In this document: piece by piece, positions 1 through 11,386 of the stretch
Layout: each line of letters opens with the position of its first letter
Numbering within the stretch: position 1 is the first letter of the stretch
DNA from: Nectonema munidae
Taxonomy: Eukaryota > Nematomorpha > Nectonematoida > Nectonematidae
Reading direction: 5' to 3'
Length of the DNA stretch: 64,000 nucleotides
Assembly (NCBI GenBank): GCA_030549495.1
Contig: JAUIRK010001052.1
Span: forward strand, 1,984,001-2,048,000
Notes under the pieces: model-generated
The model's input: only the letters and a program-made list of their open reading frames with translations
Database searches by the model: none
Told to the model about the DNA's origin: nothing
Made by a program: the position numbers and the translations under genes

Positions 1-2764
1 TATACACTTTCTTATACTCCACCACCGACATAGAATCAATGTTGCCCCTGTGCTTTGAATCTGACAACCTGGACTAAAGACTTTACGGTAATTGTTTAAA
101 TTCATTTATGACTATTTAATCAAAAATCTCTGATCCAAAACAAAATAAATTCAAAAAAGTTGTTTAAAAATAATAAAATTTTATAAAGAAACTAGGAACA
201 CACTTATTACATAAATAATTGAAAAGTCTGTTGTATTACCTTTCACTTCTAGAGCAGCATTAACTTTCATAAAAACGTTTCTTAAAAGATTTATCAAATC
301 TATTTTATGGTATTTGAGAATTTCTTCTGCTATCATTTCTCCAACATCACAAAAGATTTCTTTCATGTAATGAATGAATCTAGATTGAAAAGTTTAATCA
401 CATTTCCATGCTAATAAAAGATCTTACTTTGGGTATAGTATTATGCAAATGATGTTTGAAACACGGACTGAATACTGAAAATCTAAAGCTTCGTTTTTAC
501 TATAAACAACAATTTCGCGGTGTATCAGTATTTTCAAAGCTTCTTTTATCTGAAATAAAAAATATCAAGATAAAAAATATATCCTGATGACTTAAATTCT
601 TCAAATAAAAAGGTACTGAAATTAAATGCAACTTAGAGCACCCCATTAAATTTTTTGCACTTTAATGATTGATTTAATATGGACAAAGAAAACAATGTCT
701 TCTTATTTTCATATTATATATTGTAAGTTAGTTTTTATGTACCATTTAGAAAGATGTACTTTACACTGGTCAGTAAATATTTTATACAATAAATTGAAAG
801 ATAAAATATTGAAAAAAAAAATTAAAAACCTGGATAAGATTTTTTAATGCAACAATAATGAATTGTGCTGGTAAAAGTTTTATTTTTACAATATTTAATT
901 TCATTTCGAAACTTTATGCGATTTTGAAAAAATTATAGAAAAAAATAGAAATAGTTCAGATTTTGACTATGTATCCTTCCGAAAAAACGAATTTAAGTTG
1001 TCTGTAGACAGACATAGAAGCTATATTTTTAATCTCTCTGGCTCATTATAGATAAATCATCTGGCCCCGACTCTAACTCCGAAGCCCTGATTAGAGAAGC
1101 ACCGAACAGCATTTTTGTCGAATACCGAATATTCGGCTGCATACTATTCGGTAATGGCCGAATACACATAATATTCTTTTATGTCTATATGTTTTATGTT
1201 GTTTTAGCCATTTTTATGTTTATATTAATTGTATATTTTATTTTTATCTTTTTAGAAAATCTTACCTAGCAATTATAACGATTATTCATTACATAATAGT
1301 CATAATTAGAAATACAATTATAGTTTGAATTTTCAAATGTCTCAAAGTCGCAGTGTCGTATGGAAATATTTTAAGCCTCGTGAAAATGATCCAACATACT
1401 GTTTGTGTAATTTATGCAATGACAAGGTTTCAAGAGGGGGAAGGATTGCAAAAAATCTCTCTTTCTGGGGAGAAAGAAAATATAGAACATATGACCATAG
1501 AGCTGTTGAACTTCACAAATTAATTGGAGATGATTGCTGTAGATACACAGTCATTTTCAGTTGTTGAAAATGAAGGTTTCAAACATGTAGTTGCCTGTAA
1601 ACCAGCATAGGTGGCTTATGTATGTAAGGGGCATCAAACAACCTACAAACTATAAGGTTTCAAACGACTTATGAAAAAAATTTGCCCTAAATATAGTATT
1701 CCATGTAGGAGATATTTTTCTGATAAGATTGTCCCAAATATATATGATCAGCTATTTAAGAAAGTTGACGCTGAGGTACTAGCAGCAAAGTTTATTTCTT
1801 TAACAACAGATATATGGGCTGCCATTACAGCAAACTTTCCATTCATAAGCTTAACATCACAGTGGATCTCTAACAACTTTGAATGTCAAAATTTATCAAT
1901 ATAAGTACAGTACTGACTAATGAGTCTTCTGACTAGGTATTAAGCAATAGCTTAGTAATCACCGTATTTACTTTTTGTGTTCGTATTCATGTTTGCATTA
2001 GCCATTTACTTTTTCATTTTTTCTGTTTTATTTGTGTTCATATTCTTATTTATTTAATTAATAAAGTTGTTCAAAAAAGCCATAAAGGTATAACTATAGC
2101 CATTTAAGTAGCCTGGTGAGCCACATGGTGGTGATAAAATACCCGTATAATATAAAACTATTCGGTACCGAATAGTCCACAAAAAGGCCGAATACCGAAT
2201 AGTGAGAAAAAAAAGGCTTTCCCCAGGATCATAAATTTTGCAAGAAAGAAAATGTCACTATTTGGAAGTACTTATACATGTGGGCAGCTTTTTACGAAAT
2301 TGAAATATGCAAAATCAAAATCAAAGCTGACAAATAATCACCTCAAAAATAACCTAAGAGTAGCCGCCTCCAACATTTCACCAAACATTGAGAAACTGGT
2401 TAAGAAACACCAAACCTGGATCTCGCATTAGAATGAAGTTTTGTTACAATTATATTGTTTTTAAATAATTTCAGGTTTTACTATTTTTCTTTCCATACCC
2501 TTTCTATATAAACCAAACTAATATCCACGTCCAAGAAAAAATATTATTAGAGATAAAGAATTGAAATAGGTAAAAGTTTAAAATCAAAAAACAGCTAAAA
2601 TTAAAGTATATAATTACATCACTTAAACTCAAATGACTTCTTAACTTAATTAGTTTTAACGTTGAATTTTCATATTTCAAAAGAATAGAAACTATTTTAG
2701 AAGGAATCACTCCAAAATAGTTTTTAATCATTTCTTTACAGAGATTAAGTAAATTATCAGACAT
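1..2764 (-). CDS. POLR3C: RNA polymerase III subunit RPC3, N-terminal part (3' exons beyond the left edge)
   Basis: Subunit of the Pol III RPC3-RPC6-RPC7 trimer, which helps open promoters of tRNA and 5S genes in the nucleus. Four exons read on the minus strand: 2764-2618, 549-428, 379-240 and 60-1. The start ATG at 2764-2762 gives MSDNLLNLCKEMIKNYFG, matching the human N-terminus in position and character (IKLCSLLLQEHFG). Exon 2 (IKEALKILIHREIVVYS) matches human VKKALCVLVQHNLVSYQ. Exon 3 (DVGEMIAEEIL) matches human DTGELIVEELL. These segments form the first winged-helix domain. Every junction has GT/AG ends and phases agree (0, 2, 1). An in-frame ATG lies 30 bp upstream of the chosen start, but the later one fits the family length. 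Intron 1 (2617-550) holds a hAT remnant. The C-terminal two thirds are off the window. Identification is from remembered family sequence. Confidence 0.87.
1095..2215 (+). mobile_element. hAT-type DNA transposon remnant with BED finger, in POLR3C intron 1
   Basis: The plus strand of this intron reads a BED-type zinc finger (1325-1450: VVWKYFKPRENDPTYCLCNLC) followed by part of a hAT transposase (1671-1860). The latter carries the recognisable stretches KYSIPCRRYFSDKIVPNIYD and AAKFISLTTDIWAA. The reading is broken, and most of the catalytic region and the C-terminal dimerisation domain are missing, so the copy is internally deleted and inactive. Both ends are rich in the motif ATTCGGT and its complement (1118-1165 and 2158-2206), forming the subterminal inverted repeats. 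Exact termini and the 8-bp target duplication could not be fixed. It is antisense to the host gene. Confidence 0.78.
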
Positions 2765-3099
2765 TAATAATATCGAGTCGATAAAATATTTCAAATTTTA
2801 ATATAATTAATAAAATTGAATTTGATCCAAAATTTTGAACACTTTACATTATTGCCCAATTACGAGTTTCTGTATGATTTATTTAAAATTTATTCATTTA
2901 TTTTATAAATAAAATATAATTTTTTATGAATTAAGTTTTGTATTTATTTCTTATCCTTTTAAGAAAGGTATTCATGGAATATATGAACAGCAATTTTTTA
3001 CAATACAAGATTCTTCTAACTACCTTCAAAGAACTATTATCCCGTCAAACGTTCTAAACTCACAATAAACAAGTTATCAAATATCCCACCAGTCAATTC

Positions 3100-3263
3100 C
3101 ATAAATAAAAAACTAAAAAAAACATTTTACTGCTTCTGCTCTCTTCTTTTCAATTCCTTACCTAGATCCTTAAGAAATATCTCATCCTACTCCAAATTTA
3201 AACAAGACCTTTTTATCCATCTACTAATGAACCCACTAATTAAAGCACAGTTAATAAGTATCT
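3100..3263 (+). mobile_element. 3' end of a non-LTR retrotransposon (LINE) coding region
   Basis: One plus-strand frame reads LFNSLPRSLRNISSYSKFKQDL and then runs to a TGA. The pattern NSLP..LR...S...FK..L is the usual C-terminal tail after the reverse transcriptase of many LINE ORF2 proteins. Nothing of the polymerase itself is preserved, so this is a heavily 5'-truncated or decayed copy. Clade cannot be given. Confidence 0.5.
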
Positions 3264-3403
3264 GATTTTTTCTCTTTATCTATATTACTATTATTTTTTA
3301 ACATGAGAGAAAGAGAGAGAAAAATTTATTCAAAAAAAAAAATTTACGGAAGGTTATTGAAGTGTGAAGTGCATATATATCTTCTATATTATAATAAGCT
3401 AGG

Positions 3404-3657
3404 GTCTGTGTGTGTGTGTCGCTGTAAGCATTCTTATTGGTTGAAATTATTTATATATGTTTTGTGTGTGTTTTTATATCGTGTGATGAGTTTGTATGTC
3501 TGTGTGTCGGTTGAAGTATTTGATTGGTTGAAATTATTATATGTTTTATGTGTATTTGTATATGTGTGATGAGTTCATATATCTGTAGTCTGAGTGTCGC
3601 TTGAAGCATTCTGATTTGTTGAAATATCTTTTCTCTGTATTTTTATATGGTGTAATA
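3404..3657. repeat. Minisatellite, about 2.7 units of 88-90 bp
   Basis: Three successive units each begin with a GTGTGTCG-like core (core TCG at 3419, 3507 and 3597) and continue with GTTGAAATTATT, a TG-rich stretch and GTGTGATGAG. Spacing is 88 then 90 bp. The units are visibly diverged, so the array is not recent. An apparent open frame across it (3303-3569) is a product of the repeat and is not a gene. Confidence 0.75.
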
Positions 3658-3659
3658 GA

Positions 3660-4330
3660 AAAATACACATATAATTCCGAAAGTACTCTCTCTTGTTCAA
3701 AGTACTGAAAGGAGAACCACTTCCCAGGAAAATTTGGCTCGAGGCATGGAAAGAAATTAAAAGATCCATCCCAATCATGGCAAAAGCAACCAATCCGTCC
3801 CGATCTTCATGGACGCCACACTGGAAAAGATTGCAATTGTGGGACCAAATGGCATCCTGAAATTCCCTGCTCTCTCATCTACCTCAATCAACACAAACGA
3901 GCTAATCGCCCTCCCCTTGGCAGCCACTCAGTACCCGGACAACTGCACCTTCTTCTCCGACAGTCTAGTGGCAGCACAAGTAGCCCTCAACAATGGATCG
4001 GAATCCAGAAATCTCCAGAACATCATCTTCAAATTCGAGAAAAAGTTTCCCATCCTACTCAAGAAGATTTAACAGAACACACACTACATGCCGTCAAAGA
4101 AGAATCCTGCCGACAAGCCATCAAGAACCGACTAAGGGGCACGGGGGATCATACAGGACTATATAAGGCGGCGCACGCCCCTTAGCATCAGTCTTTTTTG
4201 ATTTTCCCTCCCTTAACTCCCACCCAATCAAAGAATAAATTTTTCTAGTTTTTGTGTGTGCAATCCTTTTTTCTTGTGTTGTGTTGTTCTTCGTTAAATA
4301 AAATTTTCAATTCGCCTAGCAAAAAGAGCA
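3660..4330 (+). mobile_element. LTR-element-like fossil: RNase H fragment followed by an LTR-like promoter and poly(A) region
   Basis: A fragment of a reverse-transcribing element. Its coding part resembles a retroelement RNase H: an early aspartate, a middle NELIALPLAA, a FSDSLVAAQVA, and the closing NPAD..SR pattern known from DIRS-, caulimovirus- and hepadnavirus-type RNase H. Directly after it come a TATATAAG box (about 4162), an initiator-like CATCAGTC (about 4187), an AATAAA (about 4232) and a GT-rich stretch, the order expected within an LTR. No integrase is seen. The copy is broken and partial. Base composition is richer in G+C than its surroundings, which may mean a fairly young insertion. 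The family is not certain. Confidence 0.5.
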
Positions 4331-4847
4331 ATATCTCTTACATTTAAAAATTTTAAACATAAAATTTATCATCAGCATCATTATGTTATAAATATTCAAT
4401 ATAAATCTTATTATGGATTTTATTACAAAAATAAAGATTTAAATACATATAAATACCTATAAAAAGAATTCATAAATTTCGGTAGGACTTTTTACCCAAA
4501 TATTTTCTTTATTTACAAATAAGAACTTGAAATTAAAAATAATATTAAATAAATGCTTAAAATAAAAGGATACACAGATATTTAAGGTTGAACGAGGGCT
4601 GGTAATAAAGTATTGTTATATATTTTTATGTCTCCCATTTTCTTGCCAGGTCATACATATTAGTATTTATAATTATAATATTAAATTTTGTGTTATCAAA
4701 CTTGCTATTATAAAATAATTATCTTATTATTTAGAAATAATTATTGTATTTTAAGTTTAAAAAAAAATAGAATATCTAAAAAAATTGTTTTTGTTTGTAT
4801 ATAAATATTTAATTTTATTCTTATTTAACAAATAAAAAATCTCAGCC
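4331..4847. other. AT-rich intergenic sequence, nothing recognised
   Basis: Long A and T runs, no open frame of note and no repeat that could be classified. Confidence 0.6.
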
Positions 4848-5035
4848 TCAATGATTTTGAGGGTCTACCTCTCAGCTTAACCGTTGAAGTTCAGGGTTCA
4901 ATCCCAAAGACTCCCGACTCTTAAAAACAAAATTAAAAAATTTGTGATTAACCATCTCAAGCATAATGCGAGCATATAGCCTTACAAGAAAAAGAGTTTT
5001 GAAACCAAATAAAAAATCAAGTTATTATTTTAATG
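4848..5035 (+). mobile_element. Possible tRNA-derived SINE
   Basis: A stretch resembling a Pol III internal promoter, with an A-box-like TCTCAGCTTAACCG and a good B-box GGTTCAATCCC spaced as in a tRNA, followed by an unrelated A-rich tail. It does not fold as a full tRNA by eye, so a SINE head or tRNA pseudogene is more likely than a working gene. Confidence 0.35.
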
Positions 5036-6208
5036 TGTTAAATTATTTTTAATTTTTTATAATTCAATTTCAAATTAATAATTTATATTAGTTTTATGCT
5101 GTGAATAATTTTTCTATGTATATTTAACTTATTCTTTGAATATTTAAATTTGTTTTCATCTGTTTGGGTGTATTTTGGGTAAAAAATCTCACCCCATAAA
5201 TTATATATTTCTTGGCTTTTACTAATTTTCCTTCATAATATGGACTGAAATTTTCTCAGATTTACCTCCGAGGTAGAGGTGGACTTTTTAGTAACAAATA
5301 CAAGCTATGCTTTTTTTTCTATATTATCTTATGTTAAATAAAAGTTTCTAAGATTTAACAATTTTTGATAGAATTTTCGTCCAAAATCGTTTAAATTTTT
5401 GATAAAATTTTTAAAGTTTACAAAATCATGATATATAATATAAACAGACAGATTTTTTCATGTGTAAGGTTTTAACAATTTTAAAATGTAAAAAAGTTTC
5501 TTATATAGATTAATTAATATATATTCAAGTTTTAAAATTACAAAATATATCCAATGTACGTATAATTAACATTTTTACTAATAATTTTAAAAGATGGTGA
5601 GTTATCTACAAAAAAATAGAGAATTTTCATTTGCTCAGTTTTTCTAGCAAATTACATAATTTTATGGAAAAAATACTAATTATTTGAAAACCTCACCAAT
5701 CCTCTTCATTTCTACTAAGGCTACAAAAAAGAGCAAACAAACATAAGATATTTAAATATTTAAGATATATATTAAAATTGGTTTGATAATTTTTTAAAAT
5801 AATAATAATTTAAAATAATAAATCAAAAGTTTTAAAATCAATGTTTAGAAAACTATATCTGTTAACTAGAAAAAAATGTGAAGTTTCAAAAATATAATTG
5901 ATAAAAAAACAAAAGATAAAAATATTTAGTGTTTATTTCTAAGAATCGGAAATTTTTGGCAAAATTTTAAAATCAAAAATATTAAACCATCGTTGGAATT
6001 GATAAAAATCAAAAAACTTAAAAAAATTTTATTTTACATTTGACTTTATATTGGAAAAAAATCTATGAGAGATAAGAATTTTCGTTTTTATCTTTTACTT
6101 AGAGCGTTTTTATTTTGGTTATTTTTTGTTCAGAAACAATTTTTGAAAAGAGTTTGAGTATAAAGTCAAGCCGTATCATAATTGACCCAACATTTTTTAC
6201 CTAAAATA
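5036..6208. other. AT-rich intergenic sequence, nothing recognised
   Basis: Very AT-rich with many short A/T runs. No coding signature or classifiable element was found on either strand. Confidence 0.6.
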
Positions 6209-7080
6209 AAGGTAGGTAGGTAGGTCTCAAAGCACTTTCCAGCGTGTGCTGATATGCTCGCGTAAGCTTGAGAGTTGGTTAAGGTAGGTGGAGATGTTGG
6301 TAGTGAAAGTGAGGAGTTACGAATGCTATTCTAAAATAGAAAGAAAAGGAGGCAGATTAGTTTGTCATAGGGTTATCAACAGTGGTTGGAGATCTATTAA
6401 GCAAAGAAAGGTAGAAGAGATATGCTTTGCATGGGAAGTGGCCTGATAGCCAACGAATAGTTGAAAGCGGTGGTGTAAATTTTTTGTTTTTGAAAGTTGT
6501 GTGTATTGTGCTGATGTGTGGTTAAGAGGAGATTAGTGGATTTTGAGATGAAGATATGGACATCTGCCATTCTTCTAGAGAGGATAAGTGAATGTGCATT
6601 AGAAAGGTAGGGAGTTGATGAGAGGGATGTGGGAGGTTAGGTGTAAGTTTAAGGTTAATTAGTCTACAAGGAAGTTTTCTCGTATGTTTAGGTCTGAAGT
6701 GCACCAGCATATGTGTATGTGGAAATTTGTAAGATTAATTAAGGAGGCGAGTTAAAAGGAGGGAAAGGGGATGTTGTGTGATAGAGAGAAATCGTGGATT
6801 ATGTTTTGTGCATCGGTAAAAAATGGATGGTAGTAAAGTGGAGAAGGAGGTAGTTAATGTTGTTAGTGATCTTACTGCAGGCGTGTAAAAGGCTAAAGAT
6901 CTCGCATTCGGAGATTGTAAGTAAAGGATTTAATCGAGAGCGATGGGTGTGAAAGGGGCGAGAAGAAGAGACTTTGAAGAAGGCGTAAGCAAAGGAGGCA
7001 CGTAGGGATTTCTTTGAGGCGTCTGTGAAGATACGTAGAGAGGTTGATGAAGAGTTAGAATGAAGGTGTGAAGGAGTAAG
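6209..7080 (-). mobile_element. LINE 3' fragment, RNase H-bearing (I-group-like), minus strand
   Basis: The copy begins at a GGTAGGTAGGTAGGT tract, which on the minus strand is the (ACCT)n tail. It shares the RNase H end with the longer copy at 50.2-53.9 kb: both read a tract like HIHI.WC...LNIREN, with the common DNA core GTTTTCTCG.ATGTTTA. Composition (G-rich plus strand, C-poor) differs sharply from the flanks. Only the 3' part is present and the frame is broken. The I-group assignment rests on the RNase H following the polymerase in the longer copy. Confidence 0.6.
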
Positions 7081-8548
7081 TAAAAAACCAAAAAAAAAAA
7101 TTTTTTAATTTAAAAACTTACATATTTGGTATACCTAAAAAGAAAAATATTATAGTCTATGATAATCTCTAAACAAAATCACCATTGCACTGTCTAAAAT
7201 TGTGGTTTGACTTTCCACATTTAAACACTTTTTTCTTTTTACTTTTTTATTATTTATCTGGTATCTAAATTTAAATTATATTATAAAAAAATCTTGAAAA
7301 AGAAAAATTTATAAAGATTTACAAGTTTACAAAGCTATATTTTATTATATTGTTGGCCGATTCATTAAATAGTAATTAATTAAAAAAATCAATGCTTAAA
7401 TCGGATAATTTTTTAAAAAATAATTGTAAAAATTTAAAAAAGAACAAAAGTTTTTTTCGTTCTTCTATATAAATGTAAATTTTTTAGTGTACTTTTTTAA
7501 TCTCTCTAAAAAAACTAAATCCAAAAATTGACCATAGGGGGCCACTTCAAAAAATACTAGTTTTGTATAAATTCTAATACTCGCTACTGAAATTTACTGT
7601 CAAAAACGGGTCTTGAGACAGAATAATTTTTGTCATATATTTGATATAGACGTAATCCACTACCATACAACTCTTAATGCTTTAGGAAAGAGCAAAATCA
7701 GTAAGGGGAATTTCTAAAGCCATTCTTCATACGGGGACTAGGCCCAGGTGCCCCCTGCCTAATATATTTATATAATCGTGAATAAACATATAAATAAATA
7801 GACTCATAAGTCATATCCATTTGCCTTTTTTCCTATAAATTTTGAAAGTTTTAATCGCTCATTATGTTACCCAATGCTAACTCGAAAATGACAATTTTTT
7901 ACTGTTTTATTTTCTTCTTCGGATAGACATAGCCTTGAGCATCGATACAACAGAAATGAAGGAAAAAACAAAACTTTTGACGGTTTTTCTATTATAAAAA
8001 AAATATACACAATAAATATAGTTAAATTATATTTTTTTCTAAATAAGAGACTCAAGTTCTATAAGTAAGTTAAGTTTCATTCGATTATAGGTTTTAGGCA
8101 GACCCAAACATACTGAGAGTAAAAAATAACATATTGGGTGATTAAAAATTTAACTCCACAAATTATATTTCTACTTTTCTTAATTCTTTCTATAAAGATA
8201 ATTTTGATCCTAATTATCTAGAATCGATTAGGTTTTCTAAATCAAGACAACTAGTGCTATAATATTTTTACGAACTCTCATCTTGATAATGATTTTTAAA
8301 CCTTGTAGATTTTTCTGATCATTTTTCTAATTTTCTTGTTTGCAGGATTTTTTTACATTCTGCTAAAAATACTCACGACTTTGTAAGAGTTTTCAGGAAT
8401 AATAATTATACAAGGTTTACTAATTTATTTAATAAGAACGGGTGTATAAATAGTGATATCAATGTTAATGAGTATTATAATACTCTTGTGTATATTTGAT
8501 AAAAGTTTTCCTTTAGTTAATAAAAAAAAACGAAACACTCGTGGTAAT
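7081..8548. other. AT-rich intergenic sequence, nothing recognised
   Basis: No gene, RNA or recognisable element. Open frames here are short and show no family resemblance. Confidence 0.55.
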
Positions 8549-8556
8549 ATCTTACT

Positions 8557-8834
8557 CAGGGCCGGCCTTAGGCCACTGCAACCTATGCGGTCGCAGTGGG
8601 CCCCGCGCTTCTCATTTTTCATTTTGATGATATATTGTAAGATTTCGCTAAATGCAAGGTTCGCAAAGTAAAGTTACTTTGATCGTCATTTTGTGTTAAT
8701 GAAAAAGTAATAAAACAAATCCCTTTTATTTTTTTCAAAATCTTATTACTCACTTTTAATCTTTTTTCCTACCCACTCTGGTCCCCGCGTAATCCATTTT
8801 GCATAGGGCCCCGCGAACACTAGGGCTGGCCCTG
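8557..8834. mobile_element. Non-autonomous hAT element (MITE), 278 bp
   Basis: Terminal inverted repeats CAGGGCCGGCC at the left and its counterpart CAGGGCCAGCC (minus strand) at the right. It is flanked by the 8-bp duplications ATCTTACT (8549-8556) and ATCCTACT (8835-8842), which differ at one base. An 8-bp duplication and CAG..CTG ends are hAT hallmarks, and CAGGGCCGGCC ends are widespread among animal hAT MITEs. No coding capacity. Confidence 0.9.
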
Positions 8835-8917
8835 ATCCTACTCACATGCACTTCAATCCATACCAATTTCTACAATTACTCCTAAAACAAGACAAAAAAC
8901 CAAAAGTCCCTTCAAGG

Positions 8918-9875
8918 CAGGAGCGCACATCCTTAAAATTATTGGGGGGGGGGGGGGGGGGAGAATTTTTTTTTGCAATTTTCAAAAGCAATTCTTTAAA
9001 ATAGAGTGTATTCAGCGCATACCTAAATTCATAAGACTACTTTATATTTTTTTACAAAATTGGTGAAATTTAAATACTATACTTCCAGGGAAAATATTTT
9101 AATTAAATTTGCATATCGCATATACACTAGTTTAAAAAATCCAAAATTGTTGGGGGCGAATAGGCTTTTCATTTGAAAATGAAGTAGTCTATCAGTCACA
9201 CTACAGGAATTGATGAAAGGATATTTGATTGATAGGGAAAACAACTGAAAACAAATAACTGAAGGTTGGAGAGCTTTATATGAGTGAATGTAGTCTGAAG
9301 GACTAGACACCATGCAATGTTTATATGAAAAAAATATGATTGATTCAGGGGCGTAAATCCTTGAAATTATTGGAGGGGGACTTTCAAGCGTCTTCCAAAA
9401 AAGACAACAAATTTTTCTGAATTCCTACTCCTCTCTTGTCTATTTAATTTCATTCTTAATTAAGCTTAATGTAAACTTTAACCCCGCCCTTATAAAGCTT
9501 AACGTCAACAATGAATGAAGACTTATATGTAGCTCCTTCTTTCTCACTTCAAATAGAAGCGCACCATCTCCAAATTATGGGTAGAAAGGGGGTAAAGATA
9601 TCAATTTACATTTTATTGAAGAAAAAAATCATTCATTAATTTTCAGTTGTTCCATTTCTTCTTCCTAAAAAATAATGTTTTATTGAGAAAAATAAATAAA
9701 AAAACACATCCAAATTACATAACTTTTCTGAGGTAATTTCTATCAAAAATGTAAAACAGAACTAAAGTTAGAACACTTGGTATTAGAATTTTTTTATTCT
9801 TTTTAGTGTATAAGAATAAATATAAGTTAGTTAGATTTTTTATTTAGTAAATTATTGGAGGGGGGGGGGGGCGAA
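8918..9875 (+). repeat. Cluster of hAT-type element ends carrying poly-G tracts
   Basis: Related segments occur in the same orientation. CAGGAGCGCACATCC...AAATTATT runs into 18 G (8918-8961). CAGGGGCGTAAATCC...AAATTATT runs into a shorter G run (9346-9379). Weaker versions lie at about 9550-9592 and at 9850-9871 (12 G). The pattern CAGG.GCG..ATCC...AATT..GGGG resembles the terminus of the hAT copy that ends at 30887. These are probably solitary ends or tiny deleted copies. Confidence 0.5.
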
Positions 9876-9883
9876 GGTAATTT

Positions 9884-9900
9884 GTTCCCAAATTGGGAAC
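9884..9900. repeat. Perfect 17-bp palindrome
   Basis: GTTCCCAAATTGGGAAC is fully self-complementary around the central A. It lies just after a poly-G tract. It may be an element end or chance; no function can be assigned. Confidence 0.4.
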
Positions 9901-10361
9901 GTTCGCGTTAGGATTGTATCGTTCACTCAGCTGTATTTATATATTTGAAACATACACTCTTGTAAAATAATATATATCAATGTATAGTTATGCAGTAACG
10001 AGGGCAGGTATTAGGCGTTTAGTCCAGGTACACCTGGATTCAGCATTTCGGGCGGGACCACGATATCCGAGAGGATGAGTGCGAACGTCACAAACAGTAC
10101 TTTATAAATTCATTTGTGGATATTTGGAAAAGAGCCGTTACTAATTAGGTTAGTATGTGAAACTATTTTTTTACTAAATCAATGCCACACTGTAGTGCTA
10201 AGAAACCTTACTAATTCATTTGTGAAAATTTGGACTTTTTTCTGTTATACGCCGAATTTAGACCTATTTGTATGCAGTTTAATCCTTCAGGACCAGAATT
10301 TTATATATTTAAAGCGCGCGACTTTATTTCTTGGTACACCCTAGATAATAATACCCTAGAT

Positions 10362-10757
10362 CAGGGGTCGGGAACCTATGACTCGCGAGCCAGACATGGC
10401 TCTTTTGATGACTGCATATGGCTCTCAGATAAATTAGGTGGTCTTCAAGATAAAGGGAGGTATTGGGATAATGCACATCCTTCTTGCCAATTCTACACTC
10501 TCTTAATTTCGTCATCATTACGAATCACGACGACACAAACAAAGCTAATGATGATGCAGACTTTGCTTATTAATAAATAACTTCGATAAAACGATGTTGT
10601 TTAAAATAAATTCCGAGTCTTATTATACTATAAAATTGTTGGTCTTCTTTTTCGATTTAGTTGTAATCAGTATTTAAATATATATGGCTCTCAGAGGATT
10701 AGATTTTAAAATATGTGTTTTTTGGGCTCTTTTAGTCAAAAAGGTTCCCGGCCCCTG
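10362..10757. mobile_element. Non-autonomous hAT element (MITE), 396 bp
   Basis: Ends are CAGGGGTCGGGAACCT at the left and CAGGGGCCGGGAACCT read on the minus strand at the right. The element is bounded by a perfect 8-bp target duplication, CCCTAGAT, at 10354-10361 and 10758-10765. GGCTCT motifs lie inside both ends in opposite orientation. Open frames across it are spurious. Confidence 0.93.
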
Positions 10758-11182
10758 CCCTAGATCTATCAAAAGTAATCGAAAAATAACAAAGGACAAA
10801 ATTTAAATGTTTCAAAAATCCTTTTCTCAGGCAGCACAAATTTATCAAAAAAATACTGTGCATTGTCAAGGAGAATAAAAGATGTGAAATGTAGGATTTT
10901 TGAAAACTTAATTTTGTTTTATATATTTCTATTATCACTGGTTTAAGATATATTCCCTCACCTCATTAAAATTCTATAGATGTTCTCATTTAAAAGCAAA
11001 AATTGAATATTATTCTTATAACGCATAAATTCACTTACCGCATATTTTTCAAAATATTCAAAAATCTCTCCTTTTCTAAGTCCAACAATTTTATACATAA
11101 GTACACTATATGTCTATAAAGAGTACAACGACATAGATCGAAAAACTGTATTATATTTTTATTTTTTTGTGTCTATGTTTAA

Positions 11183-11292
11183 CCCTTTGAGGACCAGAAT
11201 TTTGAAGAATAATAGTCTGCTTTTTTCAACGGAATTTTGTATGCTTTAAGCAGACGATTATTATTTTTTGTGTCTCACTAATCCTCAAAGGG
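11183..11292. mobile_element. piggyBac-like hairpin MITE, 110 bp
   Basis: TTAA duplications (11179-11182 and 11293-11296) flank inverted ends CCCTTTGAGGA. The interior is also self-complementary (AGTCTGCTT against AAGCAGAC), so the whole unit can fold as a hairpin. TTAA targets and CCCTTTG-type ends are piggyBac traits; the small size makes it non-autonomous. Confidence 0.8.
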
Positions 11293-11386
11293 TTAAATAA
11301 AAAGAAGCAATTTACACATACCAAATTTTAAGAATTTATGTAAATAGGAAATTATACATTTATACCTCAGAGTTTGTTTTTTTAAG

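Noticed and set aside
8425-8671. Two opposed open frames as small genes
   Set aside because: Both cross the left end of the 278-bp hAT MITE.
10114-10580. Overlapping 76- and 116-codon frames as genes
   Set aside because: They run across the boundary of a hAT MITE and have no family resemblance.
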